A stretch of DNA of 11,622 bases from Bacteroidota bacterium (lineage in GTDB: Bacteria > Zhuqueibacterota > JdFR-76 > DREG01), in assembly GCA_030624545.1 (NCBI GenBank), contig JAUXJX010000017.1, positions 1 through 11,622 on the forward strand. The letters run 5' to 3'. Within the stretch, counting starts at the first letter, position 1. Each line of letters starts with the position of its first letter. Below the pieces are notes generated by a model. It was not told the DNA's origin. It ran no database searches and saw nothing but the letters and a program-made list of their open reading frames with translations. The translations under genes were made by a program, and so were the position numbers. Below are positions 1-6,427 of the stretch, piece after piece.

Positions 1-317
1 AGCGGTTGACTTTCCAAAGACCATCTTGCTGCAACTTTCTACAAAAATTATCGACCTGTTTAATCGGTTTCTTTGCAGATTTCTCTTTGAAATGGTTTGA
101 TTGTCCTTCATTTCACCAGGAACAATTCGCTTGATTCTGTAGCGTCGCTATCATATACTAACAGTACGATTTTAACGAAATTTAATAAATTGTCCGGTGC
201 GGCAAAGCACATCGTTCGGATTGAATATGAGATAGGAAAACGCGAGCCCTTTGCGGTTTCCCGGAAAGTCGTGGTAATCTAAGTGTCCGTTCCCATTATT
301 ACGCTAAACGGATAGAA
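1..317. other. left-edge stretch without a convincing gene
   Basis: I cannot support a complete gene here. A 61-codon plus-strand frame (97-282) starts with TTG, has no ribosome site and shows no recognisable motif, so I did not call it. On the minus strand a frame is open from about 112 to the window edge and reads protein-like, rich in Lys and Gln (HFKEKSAKKP near 92-65). It has no ATG, GTG or TTG near its beginning and a TGA at 113-115. It could be the start-less remnant of a gene continuing to the left. A weak 6-bp hairpin (TCCGTT 286-291 with AACGGA 307-312) has no T-run on either strand. Confidence 0.4.
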
Positions 318-566
318 TCAGGTTGGCAAATCACTGGAATCCCTGTCTTCCCAGCCGCGGTACTCGACAATGGAATTGCAGGGCTGAGCCGACAGGAGCT
401 GGCAGTCAACTCGATCGCAGGTAAGACAGTCAAAAGACCAGGCGACAACTTCACAGCTTTTTATCGTGACAATAAACTGTTCCCAGGAGATCTCAGAATT
501 GTTCCTGTGGCAAATGGGTCTTACGTTTTCCAACATTTCTTCGGCACGGGCTTGTAGGCTGGTCAT
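318..566 (-). CDS. small Cys-rich protein of unknown function (82 aa)
   Basis: I do not recognise this 82-residue protein. The start at 566 is chosen because AAAGGAG lies at a normal distance upstream; an ATG five codons earlier overlaps that ribosome site. It has no signal peptide or membrane segment, so it is probably cytoplasmic. It has six cysteines (19, 38, 47, 50, 55, 63). The last four form CxxC-x4-C-x7-C, compatible with a small metal-binding knuckle, although no zinc-ribbon family is recognisable. The N-terminal 15 residues look helical (ARAEEMLENV). It is divergent from the nfeD-slipin operon, about 200 bp away, and nothing links their functions. It is supported by the ribosome site and length, not by homology. 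Confidence 0.55.
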   Translation of the reverse strand: MTSLQARAEEMLENVRPICHRNNSEISWEQFIVTIKSCEVVAWSFDCLTCDRVDCQLLSAQPCNSIVEYRGWEDRDSSDLPT

Positions 567-596
567 TGCGTCTCCTTTCATTTCTTTGAATCATCT

Positions 597-713
597 TTAA
601 TCAAGAAGCATGCCATGTGGCTCGAACATTTTCTTTGCAGGTTTCGAACGGTTTTGAGCACGAATTTCGCATTCTTTGAAATGTGCAGTTTGAACTGCCT
701 GTCCTTGGAAGTA
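597..713 (-). pseudogene. possible start-less coding remnant upstream of nfeD
   Basis: A 38-codon minus-strand frame runs from just after a TGA (714-716) to a TAA (597-599) and reads like protein (AHFKECEIRAQNRSKPAKK). It has no start codon before Met29 or so. Part of it (630-683) repeats 68-94 near the left edge, with the same phase and one 27-nt gap. I read it as a possible fragment of a gene family present twice here; it may also be chance. Confidence 0.2.
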
Positions 714-769
714 TCAGCGGGAGACAATTGTATCCGTGTGGGGCGAATAAAATAAGGGTTGAGGCATTT

Positions 770-2071
770 ATGAAGTTAGTCAAGTACCAGGTTTGTTTCT
801 CCTTATTATCCTGCCTTGTTCTGAATGGCCTGGGTCATACGCAGACCGACAGGCCGGTTCACGTGCTGGAGTTGGATGGAGTGATTAATCCGGTAGCCTT
901 GCAGTTCATCTCCGAATCCCTTGACAAGGCAGAGGAAGAGGGCGCGGAGTGTTTCATAATTCAGATGGATACGCCGGGAGGCTTGATGGAATCTATGCGG
1001 GGGATCATAAAGGATATCCTGGCTTCTCGCATTCCGGTGATTGTCTACGTCCATCCCAGTGGCTCCCGGGCAGCCTCGGCGGGAGTTTTCATCGCTTACT
1101 CCGCTCATGTGGCGGCGATGACTCCTGGCACAAATATCGGCGCTGCACATCCCGTAACCCTGGGAGGCCAAGCAGATTCCAGTTCCGCCATGATGGAAAA
1201 GGTGACGAACGACGCGGCCGCCTACATTCGTTCCCTGGCCGAGAAAAGAAATCGTAATATTGAATGGGCGGAGCAGGCTGTGCGGGAAAGCGTGTCGATC
1301 ACCGAAAGTGAAGCCTTGGAGCTCGGCGTGATCGATTATGTGGTCCCCACATTGGATTCATTGCTGTCGGTTCTCGATGGCAAAGAAATTGATTTGGATG
1401 ATCAAACTTATGTTCTCCACACAAAGGACGCTGAGATCATTACCGTCGCCATGAATTGGCGCTTCCGGATTCTTGACAAGATTTCCGATCCGAATATCGC
1501 ATACATCCTGATGCTTTTAGGGATCTACGGAGTTATCTTTGAGCTCTCCAATCCAGGATCTATCCTGCCCGGAATTATTGGTGTGATCTTTCTCATACTG
1601 GCCTTTTTTGCCATGCAGACGCTGCCAATTAATTATGCGGGTGTAATGTTGATTCTGTTCGCCTTGGTGTTATTTCTGCTTGAGATCAAAGTGCCAAGTT
1701 TCGGACTACTAACCATTGGAGGAGTCGTTTCCATGCTATTGGGTTCTCTAATGTTGTTTGATTCGCCGGAGCCTTTCTTCAAGCTGTCCCTTTCGGTGAT
1801 TCTGCCGGCAGTTGGGGCTACAGCGGCATTTTTCCTTTTTGCCATTGGCATGGCCCTGCGGGCGCAAAGGAAGAAGCCTAAAAGCGGCGCCGAAGGGATT
1901 ATTGGTGAGAAGGGGGTGGCCATCGAGAAGCTGAATCCTGAAGGGCGAGTCAAGGTTCATGGCGAAATTTGGAACGCAATGTCCGACACGCCCATCAAGC
2001 CTCGGGAGAAAGTGAAAGTGAGCGAGGTTCTGGAAGGACTTATGCTAAAAGTCGAACCCCTCGAAAAATAG
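770..2071 (+). CDS. nfeD: NfeD-family membrane-bound serine protease (ClpP class)
   Basis: Membrane protease of the long NfeD (NfeD1b) type. In studied archaeal members it cleaves the C-terminus of the partner stomatin. The protein has 433 aa from ATG 770, chosen because a signal-like N-terminus follows at once; an in-frame ATG at 683 would add 29 unlikely residues. Signal peptide is about 1-24. A ClpP/SppA-like domain spans about 28-215, with DTPGG at 67-71 and the nucleophile Ser103 in AASAG. Lys144 in EKVTNDAAAYIRSLAEKR matches the Ser-Lys dyad lysine of the family. Four to five membrane helices lie at about 245-370, and a soluble NfeD OB-fold domain ends the protein, so it is full length. 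A purine-rich stretch (AAGGGTTGAGG) serves as a weak ribosome site. The slipin gene follows after 45 nt, the classic pair, probably one transcript. Confidence 0.93.
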   Translation: MKLVKYQVCFSLLSCLVLNGLGHTQTDRPVHVLELDGVINPVALQFISESLDKAEEEGAECFIIQMDTPGGLMESMRGIIKDILASRIPVIVYVHPSGSRAASAGVFIAYSAHVAAMTPGTNIGAAHPVTLGGQADSSSAMMEKVTNDAAAYIRSLAEKRNRNIEWAEQAVRESVSITESEALELGVIDYVVPTLDSLLSVLDGKEIDLDDQTYVLHTKDAEIITVAMNWRFRILDKISDPNIAYILMLLGIYGVIFELSNPGSILPGIIGVIFLILAFFAMQTLPINYAGVMLILFALVLFLLEIKVPSFGLLTIGGVVSMLLGSLMLFDSPEPFFKLSLSVILPAVGATAAFFLFAIGMALRAQRKKPKSGAEGIIGEKGVAIEKLNPEGRVKVHGEIWNAMSDTPIKPREKVKVSEVLEGLMLKVEPLEK

Positions 2072-2106
2072 GATTAATTCAACGTAACATACAACCAAAA
2101 GGACTT

Positions 2107-2113
2107 GGGAGGT
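2107..2113 (+). promoter_or_regulatory. ribosome binding site that fixes the slipin start
   Basis: GGGAGGT ends three bases before ATG 2117. An in-frame TTG at 2105 would lie on top of it, so 2117 is the better start. Confidence 0.6.
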
Positions 2114-2116
2114 AAT

Positions 2117-2884
2117 ATGCAGCCACAAATAATAATCATAGTGGTTTTCGTGATTTTCATTCTCGCGAGTGCAATTCGCGTTTTGCGGGAATATGAAAGA
2201 GGCGTTATTTTCCGCTTGGGAAGGGTAATTGGTTCAAAAGGGCCGGGCCTTATCTTGCTCATTCCTATTGTCGATCGAATGGTAAAAGTGAGCCTGCGGG
2301 TCATCGCCATGGACATTCCGCCCCAGGATATCATCACCAAAGATAACGTTTCCATCAAGGTGAATGCCGTACTCTATTTTCGAGTAATGGAGCCGATGAA
2401 TGCGATCGTCGAGGTGGAGGATTACATGTACGCCACTTCACAATTGGCACAAACAACGCTCCGTTCCATCCTGGGCCAGGCCGAGCTTGACGAATTGTTG
2501 GCCGCTCGCGAAAAGATCAATAAGGAATTACAGGAGATTATCGACAATCATACCGATCCGTGGGGAGTAAAAGTGTCCATGGTGGAAGTAAAGCATGTTG
2601 ATCTGCCGCAGGAGATGCAGCGGGCCATGGCCAAGCAGGCGGAGGCAGAACGAGAGCGCCGGGCAAAAATCATTCACGCAGAAGGCGAATTCCAGGCCTC
2701 ACGCAAAATTGCCGACGCGGCCAAAGTCATGTCGGAAAGCCCCATCGCGCTGCAGTTGCGTTTTCTACAGACGATCACGGAAGTCGCAAATGAGAACAAC
2801 TCCACAATGATTTTGCCGATTCCGATCGACCTCATAAAGCCCTTTCTTCAGCAAGGGTCCGGGGGTGACAGCAAGAATGAGTGA
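2117..2884 (+). CDS. slipin / SPFH (stomatin-prohibitin) membrane protein
   Basis: Slipin, a bacterial stomatin homologue that forms oligomeric scaffolds on the membrane and partners with NfeD proteases. It has 255 aa from ATG 2117. An N-terminal hydrophobic hairpin spans about 1-20 ([17 protein letters not shown]), then the stomatin signature [13 protein letters not shown] begins. The SPFH domain spans about 20-180 and includes [22 protein letters not shown] and the [14 protein letters not shown] block. A charged coiled-coil ([19 protein letters not shown], about 170-195) follows, then a hydrophobic tail ending near [11 protein letters not shown], the kind of C-terminal segment that NfeD proteases cleave. 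It sits 45 nt after nfeD. Length and motifs are complete. Role in membrane quality control is inferred from the family. Confidence 0.94.
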   Translation: MQPQIIIIVVFVIFILASAIRVLREYERGVIFRLGRVIGSKGPGLILLIPIVDRMVKVSLRVIAMDIPPQDIITKDNVSIKVNAVLYFRVMEPMNAIVEVEDYMYATSQLAQTTLRSILGQAELDELLAAREKINKELQEIIDNHTDPWGVKVSMVEVKHVDLPQEMQRAMAKQAEAERERRAKIIHAEGEFQASRKIADAAKVMSESPIALQLRFLQTITEVANENNSTMILPIPIDLIKPFLQQGSGGDSKNE

Positions 2885-2949
2885 TGCACCAGGAGCAGTT
2901 TCTCCGGAGTCATAGTGTTTCCATTTGGCTGTTCGGAGTTTTCAGATGT

Positions 2950-2982
2950 CCTGCGGGTTGGAAAATCCGCGGGCATTTTTTT
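2950..2982 (+). terminator. rho-independent terminator after the nfeD-slipin operon
   Basis: CCTGCGG (2950-2956) pairs with CCGCGGG (2967-2973), with one G-U. GTT/AAT extends the stem inward to 10 bp, closing a GGAA tetraloop (2960-2963). CA and seven T follow (2976-2982). It lies 66 bp after the slipin stop and 38 bp before the next promoter, so the M61 gene is a separate unit. Confidence 0.8.
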
Positions 2983-3020
2983 GTGCTATGGATTTTGATC
3001 TAGTAATCTCGTGATTTGCC

Positions 3021-3049
3021 TTGACATTATCCCTGCCCCGGTCTATCTT
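3021..3049 (+). promoter_or_regulatory. sigma-70-type promoter of the M61 peptidase gene
   Basis: A perfect -35 TTGACA (3021-3026), a 17-bp spacer and -10 TATCTT (3044-3049) predict a start near 3056 and a leader of about 64 nt before TTG 3120. It follows directly on the slipin terminator. The first TTG of the reading frame is part of the -35 box, so the frame upstream of about 3056 cannot be coding in this transcript. Confidence 0.7.
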
Positions 3050-3119
3050 AGCCATTATTTTTGGAGCCATTTATGCCACAGCAAATCCATTCCGCAAATC
3101 AAAGTGCAGAGGAGGCCTC

Positions 3120-4973
3120 TTGAATTCAGTTGATTCCATGGCAAAGGCGATCCGGCAATTCAGAATATCATTGCCGACCATCTGTTTTTTCCTCATCTCG
3201 CTACTATTTCCCCAGACGTCCTTTGGTCAGGTTCAGAGCCCTGTTGATATTCGCATTAATGTTGCCGACACGACCGGACATTATTATGAAGTGAACTTGT
3301 CCACGGAAGCTGAGGGCGCTTCGGTGGTTAAGTTTCGCATGCCGGTCTGGACTCCCGGGTCCTACCTAATTCGAGAATTCGAGCAGCATGTGTTTGATTT
3401 CAGCGCCCACAATGAATCGGGCGCCTCTCTGGCGTGGTCAAAAGAGAACAAGAACACCTGGGCCGTTGCCGGTGACGGCGCAAAGACCGTAAAAATTCGT
3501 TACCGGGTTTATGCATTTGACCTTTCCATTCGATTTAGCTTCTTGGATGCAGACCGGGCATTCATCAATCCAAGCAGCGTGTGCATGTTTGTGGTCGGCA
3601 GCAAAGATTCGCAATATCGGGTTGAGCTGAGCTATCCGCAAAATTGGACCAGCATATCAACCGGGCTGCCCCGGCCGGATCCGTCCGAACCGATATTTGT
3701 GGCCGAAGACTATGATCAGTTGGTTGATTGTCCCATCGAAATCGGAACCCAGCAAGTAATACCATTCGAAGTTGACGATATTCCGTACGAATTGGCGGTT
3801 ACGGGATCGGGAAATGTGTCCGCTGACACGCTGGTTCCTTATTTCGAACAGATCATTCACGCCACTACGGAAATAATGGGAGCGGTACCTTTCGACCGTT
3901 ATGTTTTTTTGATGCGAGTGGGAGAGCGAGGCGGGGGAGGGCTGGAGCACCGCAACTCCTGCGTGCTGGGTGTGAATCGCTGGAGTTTTCAGCCGGCCTC
4001 AAGGTTTAGAGGATTTCTGGGATTGGTCTCCCACGAATTCTTTCATGCCTGGAATGTGAAAGCAATTCATCCGGAACCGCTCGGCCCCTTCAATTATAGT
4101 GAGGAAAATCATTCCACTATGCTGTGGATTGCAGAAGGGTTCACCTCTTACTACGGCCGCAGAATTCTTCTGAAAGCGGGACTCACTTCGAAGCCGAGCT
4201 ATATTTCGAGTATAAGGAATTCGATTCAGAGTCTGGAAAGAACACCGGGGCGGAAATGGCAGTCGCTTTCAGAAGCAAGCTTCGATGCATGGATCAAAGC
4301 ATATCGGACCAATGAAAACAGTTACAATACCACGATCTCCTATTATTCCAAAGGGGCATTGGTTGGGCTCGCTCTCGATTTGTTGATCCGCCATGAGACA
4401 AAGAACAAGCGCTCGCTGGATGATGTTATGCGGCTTCTTTATAAGCGATATGTTGAAGATCAGCCGAGGGCGTATGCCTATCAGGAATTTATCCAGATCT
4501 GTGAGGAGGTGTCAAAGCAGAATTTGTCTGATTTCTTCGCAGGTTATGTGGATGGAACTACGGAAATTGATTTCAAGAAGTATCTTGGCTATGCCGGCTA
4601 TGAATTGCGGCCCGATACCACCCAAGAATCCGGCCCCCCCAACCTGGGAATGCGCTGGCGGTCTTCGGGTGGAAACCTGATCGTCACGCGAGTTGTGGCA
4701 AATTCGCCCGCCTATCATTCGGGATTGAATGTGAATGATGAGCTCATTGCGATCAATCAGTTTCGTTTAAATGAATCCAGCTTCAATAGAGTACGGGAGA
4801 TGATGAAAGAGTCGGATTCGGCAACGCTGACGGTTAACCGGGGCGGTATGATTCGCAAGCTGCCGCTTAAATTAAAGGAATGGCATCTTCCCAGGTACTC
4901 GCTAAGCAAAAAGGAGGAGCCGAATTCGCTTGAGAAGAGCATTGCAAAATCATGGCTTTTTGAAGAGGAGTGA
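3120..4973 (+). CDS. secreted M61-family (glycyl) aminopeptidase with C-terminal PDZ domain
   Basis: Zinc metallopeptidase of family M61. I start it at TTG 3120 because AGAGGAGG (3108-3115) is ideally placed; ATG 3138 is the alternative but lies too far from that site. The frame is open back to 3021, but that part holds the promoter. The protein has 617 aa. A signal peptide (about 13-37, ending TSFGQ) is followed by the M61 N-terminal beta domain with VWTPGSYLIREF. The GGGGLEHRNS motif (about 271-280) comes next. The zinc site is HEFFH, with His305, Glu306 and His309, and the third ligand is Glu339 in IAEGFT. A helical domain precedes a PDZ domain at about 530-600 (VVANSPAYHSGLNVNDELIAI). All catalytic residues are present. 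It probably acts in the periplasm on small peptides. Natural substrate is unknown. Confidence 0.92.
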   Translation: MNSVDSMAKAIRQFRISLPTICFFLISLLFPQTSFGQVQSPVDIRINVADTTGHYYEVNLSTEAEGASVVKFRMPVWTPGSYLIREFEQHVFDFSAHNESGASLAWSKENKNTWAVAGDGAKTVKIRYRVYAFDLSIRFSFLDADRAFINPSSVCMFVVGSKDSQYRVELSYPQNWTSISTGLPRPDPSEPIFVAEDYDQLVDCPIEIGTQQVIPFEVDDIPYELAVTGSGNVSADTLVPYFEQIIHATTEIMGAVPFDRYVFLMRVGERGGGGLEHRNSCVLGVNRWSFQPASRFRGFLGLVSHEFFHAWNVKAIHPEPLGPFNYSEENHSTMLWIAEGFTSYYGRRILLKAGLTSKPSYISSIRNSIQSLERTPGRKWQSLSEASFDAWIKAYRTNENSYNTTISYYSKGALVGLALDLLIRHETKNKRSLDDVMRLLYKRYVEDQPRAYAYQEFIQICEEVSKQNLSDFFAGYVDGTTEIDFKKYLGYAGYELRPDTTQESGPPNLGMRWRSSGGNLIVTRVVANSPAYHSGLNVNDELIAINQFRLNESSFNRVREMMKESDSATLTVNRGGMIRKLPLKLKEWHLPRYSLSKKEEPNSLEKSIAKSWLFEEE

Positions 4974-5021
4974 GATAAGTTTGTTGGTTTCCATATGACA
5001 TGGGTTGGCTTGTTCTTATAT

Positions 5022-5053
5022 CTGTGAAAATCCGTGTCAATCCGTGGTTAAAA
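5022..5053 (+). repeat. dispersed 'AATCCGTG/AATCCGTGGTTAA' repeat, copy 1
   Basis: GTGAAAATCCGTGTCAATCC followed by GTGGTTAAA. Similar words occur at 9712-9743 (same strand) and reverse-complemented at 9623-9654. Noncoding. From memory, strings of this kind fill intergenic gaps in many environmental bacterial genomes; origin and mobility are unclear to me. Confidence 0.6.
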
Positions 5054-5103
5054 GAGTTTTCACACAGTCTCGCTTTTATCGGGAATCCATGACATAAAGA
5101 CAA

Positions 5104-5135
5104 TAGATTCCCGCCTGATACATGCGGGAATGACA
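5104..5135 (-). repeat. 32-bp hairpin repeat, copy 1
   Basis: Read on the minus strand it matches 5939-5970 at 28 of 32 bases, with all four differences in the loop or at its edge. Its core is a perfect 8-bp stem ATTCCCGC/GCGGGAAT (5107-5114 with 5124-5131) around a 9-nt loop. A degenerate partial copy precedes it at 5073-5094. It resembles REP-type palindromic elements. Confidence 0.75.
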
Positions 5136-5173
5136 TGCATGGGAGATTTCAACAACGTTCTGCAACACCCTCT

Positions 5174-5326
5174 CTAGTTCCAAACATGGGCATTTTCGTG
5201 GAACGATTTCACCCTCCTCGACACTTCTTGTTGAATGTGCTGCATTTCCCTTTCGTAGGCTTTATTAAAGGCTTCCCTCGCAACCTTCTTCTCTTTGTCT
5301 GACCACTTCAGATCGCGCTGCTCCAT
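5174..5326 (-). CDS. small charged helical protein (50 aa), unknown function
   Basis: A 50-codon gene begins with MEQRDLKWSDKEKKVAREAF and ends ENAHVWN. It starts at ATG 5326, only 12 nt after the stop of the barrel gene, on the same strand. The ribosome site is weak (GAGAAG), so it may be translated by coupling. The protein is highly charged and should be one or two long helices, with no signal peptide and no Cys. The WS..EKK.AR.AF..AYEREM pattern reminds me of the N-terminus of longer, poorly characterised soluble bacterial proteins, but I cannot name a family. If that is right, this copy is short. Heptad-like spacing suggests a helical bundle. I judge it real from its composition and operon position. 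Confidence 0.6.
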   Translation of the reverse strand: MEQRDLKWSDKEKKVAREAFNKAYEREMQHIQQEVSRRVKSFHENAHVWN

Positions 5327-5338
5327 ATCTATTACTTC

Positions 5339-5917
5339 TCAAAACAGACCAAACTCGAGTGTGGCTTTTGCCGTTGGACCGGCCAGGTCGGAATTCTCGA
5401 TGTCACCTAATCGGGCATTGGCGATGAATCGATAGCCGACGCCAAGGGAAATCCGAAAATGCCTGCTGATGTCCGCGACCAGATTCGCTCCCGGCTCAAA
5501 TATAAAAAAGCGATCCAGGCCAATCTCCTGGTTGGATTCGTTCTCGTCAAGACTTACCTGGCCGCCTCCGATTATGACGTTGACAGAAAAAAGGAAGATA
5601 TCTCTTGATGGAAACAGGTGTTCAAGCAGGAGTCCGCCATACTTCATTTCCAGTGAAAGGGGCCTGGCATCCATTTCGTTAATCTTCAAGTTGTTCACCA
5701 CTCGCCAGCCGGCGCCGCCAATCACCCATCGGTTGTTGATGATCAACCCGCCACGTCCACCCATCATGACGCCAAAATCGCCATTGACGGATGTTATCCC
5801 CAGTTCCGGTCCACCGTAGCCTCCGAGCCGGACCCTGTGTTCTGTTTGTGCAGTGACTGGCGAATTAGCTATTGCCGTGATCAGGAGGCAGAGTGTGATG
5901 GTAAAATGTTTTCTCAT
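5339..5917 (-). CDS. secreted outer-membrane beta-barrel-like protein (192 aa)
   Basis: The start at 5917 is chosen because AAAGGAG lies six bases upstream; the frame extends nine codons further, over that site. A signal peptide (about 1-23, LLITAIANSPVTAQ) begins the protein. The mature part is rich in Gly and aromatics in alternating strands: VRLGGYGGPELGI, GVMMGGRGGLIINNRWVIGG, FLFSVNVIIGGGQVSL, FRISLGVGYRFIANA. It ends LEFGLF, and a terminal Phe is typical of barrels recognised by the Bam machinery. The size fits an 8-strand barrel. It lacks an OmpA peptidoglycan-binding domain. Exact family is unrecognised and the substrate or role is unknown. It forms a unit with the 50-aa gene, and hairpin repeats stand on both sides. 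Confidence 0.7.
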   Translation of the reverse strand: MRKHFTITLCLLITAIANSPVTAQTEHRVRLGGYGGPELGITSVNGDFGVMMGGRGGLIINNRWVIGGAGWRVVNNLKINEMDARPLSLEMKYGGLLLEHLFPSRDIFLFSVNVIIGGGQVSLDENESNQEIGLDRFFIFEPGANLVADISRHFRISLGVGYRFIANARLGDIENSDLAGPTAKATLEFGLF

Positions 5918-5938
5918 TTTTGACTCCTTTCTCATAAC

Positions 5939-5970
5939 TGTCATTCCCGCATGTTTTTAGCGGGAATCTA
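5939..5970 (+). repeat. 32-bp hairpin repeat, copy 2
   Basis: Inverted relative to copy 1 at 5104-5135 (28/32 identical). The 8-bp stem is at 5943-5950 and 5960-5967 with a 9-nt loop. It lies in the leader of the barrel gene, 21 bp before its start codon. A degenerate relative follows at 5988-6017. Confidence 0.75.
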
Positions 5971-5987
5971 CTTTTCTTTGCCACGTG

Positions 5988-6017
5988 GATTCCTGATAAC
6001 CGCATACGGGAATCACA
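5988..6017 (-). repeat. degenerate copy of the GGGAATC hairpin repeat
   Basis: GATTCCTGATAACCGCATAC followed by GGGAATCACA resembles copy 1 but has a mismatched stem. A further scrap (GGGAATCACA) stands at about 6105-6114. Confidence 0.45.
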
Positions 6018-6043
6018 ATACAGATGCAGTCTGGCGCCAAGCA

Positions 6044-6064
6044 TGCGTCAACACGGTTGACGCA
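6044..6064. promoter_or_regulatory. perfect 21-bp palindrome, candidate operator or leader hairpin
   Basis: TGCGTCAAC-ACG-GTTGACGCA has perfect 9-bp arms around 3 bp. It lies just downstream of the predicted barrel-gene promoter (about +5 to +25), where a repressor would block transcription. It is not followed by T on either strand, which argues against a terminator for thrC. The binding protein is unknown. Confidence 0.5.
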
Positions 6065-6075
6065 CTCCATATTTA

Positions 6076-6104
6076 AAAATAGGATCAGATTTGAAGCTTT
6101 ACAA
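6076..6104 (-). promoter_or_regulatory. possible promoter of the barrel gene unit
   Basis: On the minus strand, TTGTAA (6099-6104), a 17-bp spacer and TATTTT (6076-6081). Each box matches consensus at four of six positions. The start would be near 6069, giving a leader of about 150 nt that contains the 21-bp palindrome and the 32-bp hairpin repeat. Found by eye, so tentative. Confidence 0.35.
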
Positions 6105-6139
6105 GGGAATCACAATGCGAGTGGAAATAACCGAAAATG

Positions 6140-6427
6140 CTATCCAGCCAGTCCCATCAAAAATTCGCTTAGACTGTCAAAATCGTTGGCCATGGGAACG
6201 GCACGCTTTTGCTTGTTCAGAGCCTGTTGGAGGATGTCCGGCATGGTCAGTGCATCGCCCACAATAGGCTGCACGACATCCCAGAACTTGGCCGGATGGG
6301 CGGTAGACAGAAATATTCCCTGCTGTTTTTCGGATTGACTGGCCAGGAATGCTTTTAATCCCATGTAACCCACAGCGCCGTGGGGATCCAAGATGTAGCC
6401 TGTTGTGCGATAAACTTCGTGGATTGC
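6140..6427 (-). pseudogene. thrC: C-terminal part of threonine synthase, separated by an in-frame TAG
   Basis: The same frame as the upstream thrC part continues for 95 sense codons after the TAG at 6428-6430 and ends at the natural stop TAG (6140-6142). It reads AIHEVYRTTGYILDPHGAVG and later IFLSTAHPAKF, the conserved final part of threonine synthase; compare EPHAAVAYRAL and LFLGTAHPAKF in E. coli ThrC as I remember it. No base is missing and no other stop is present. With the first part the frame makes 435 codons, the usual family length. No ribosome site stands before any internal start, so separate translation is unlikely. Confidence 0.88.

Larger units (their letters stand above)
4974..5173. 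other. convergent intergenic region made of repeats
   Basis: This is the 200 bp between the converging M61 gene and the small minus-strand gene. It holds a copy of the 'AATCCGTG...AATCCGTGGTTAA' repeat (about 5022-5053), a partial GGGAATCC repeat (5073-5094) and a complete 32-bp hairpin repeat (5104-5135). No U-tailed terminator is visible for either direction. The hairpins may end transcription from the minus side. Confidence 0.6.

Noticed and set aside
97..282. 61-codon plus-strand frame at the left edge
   Set aside because: It starts with TTG, has no ribosome site or motif, and the composition is not convincing.
683..769. 29-residue N-terminal extension of the NfeD protein
   Set aside because: The signal peptide begins at ATG 770, and the extension has no ribosome site and does not look like part of a secreted protein.
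5104..5970. The hairpin repeats as a CRISPR array
   Set aside because: There are only two full copies, in opposite orientation and about 800 bp apart, with genes in between.
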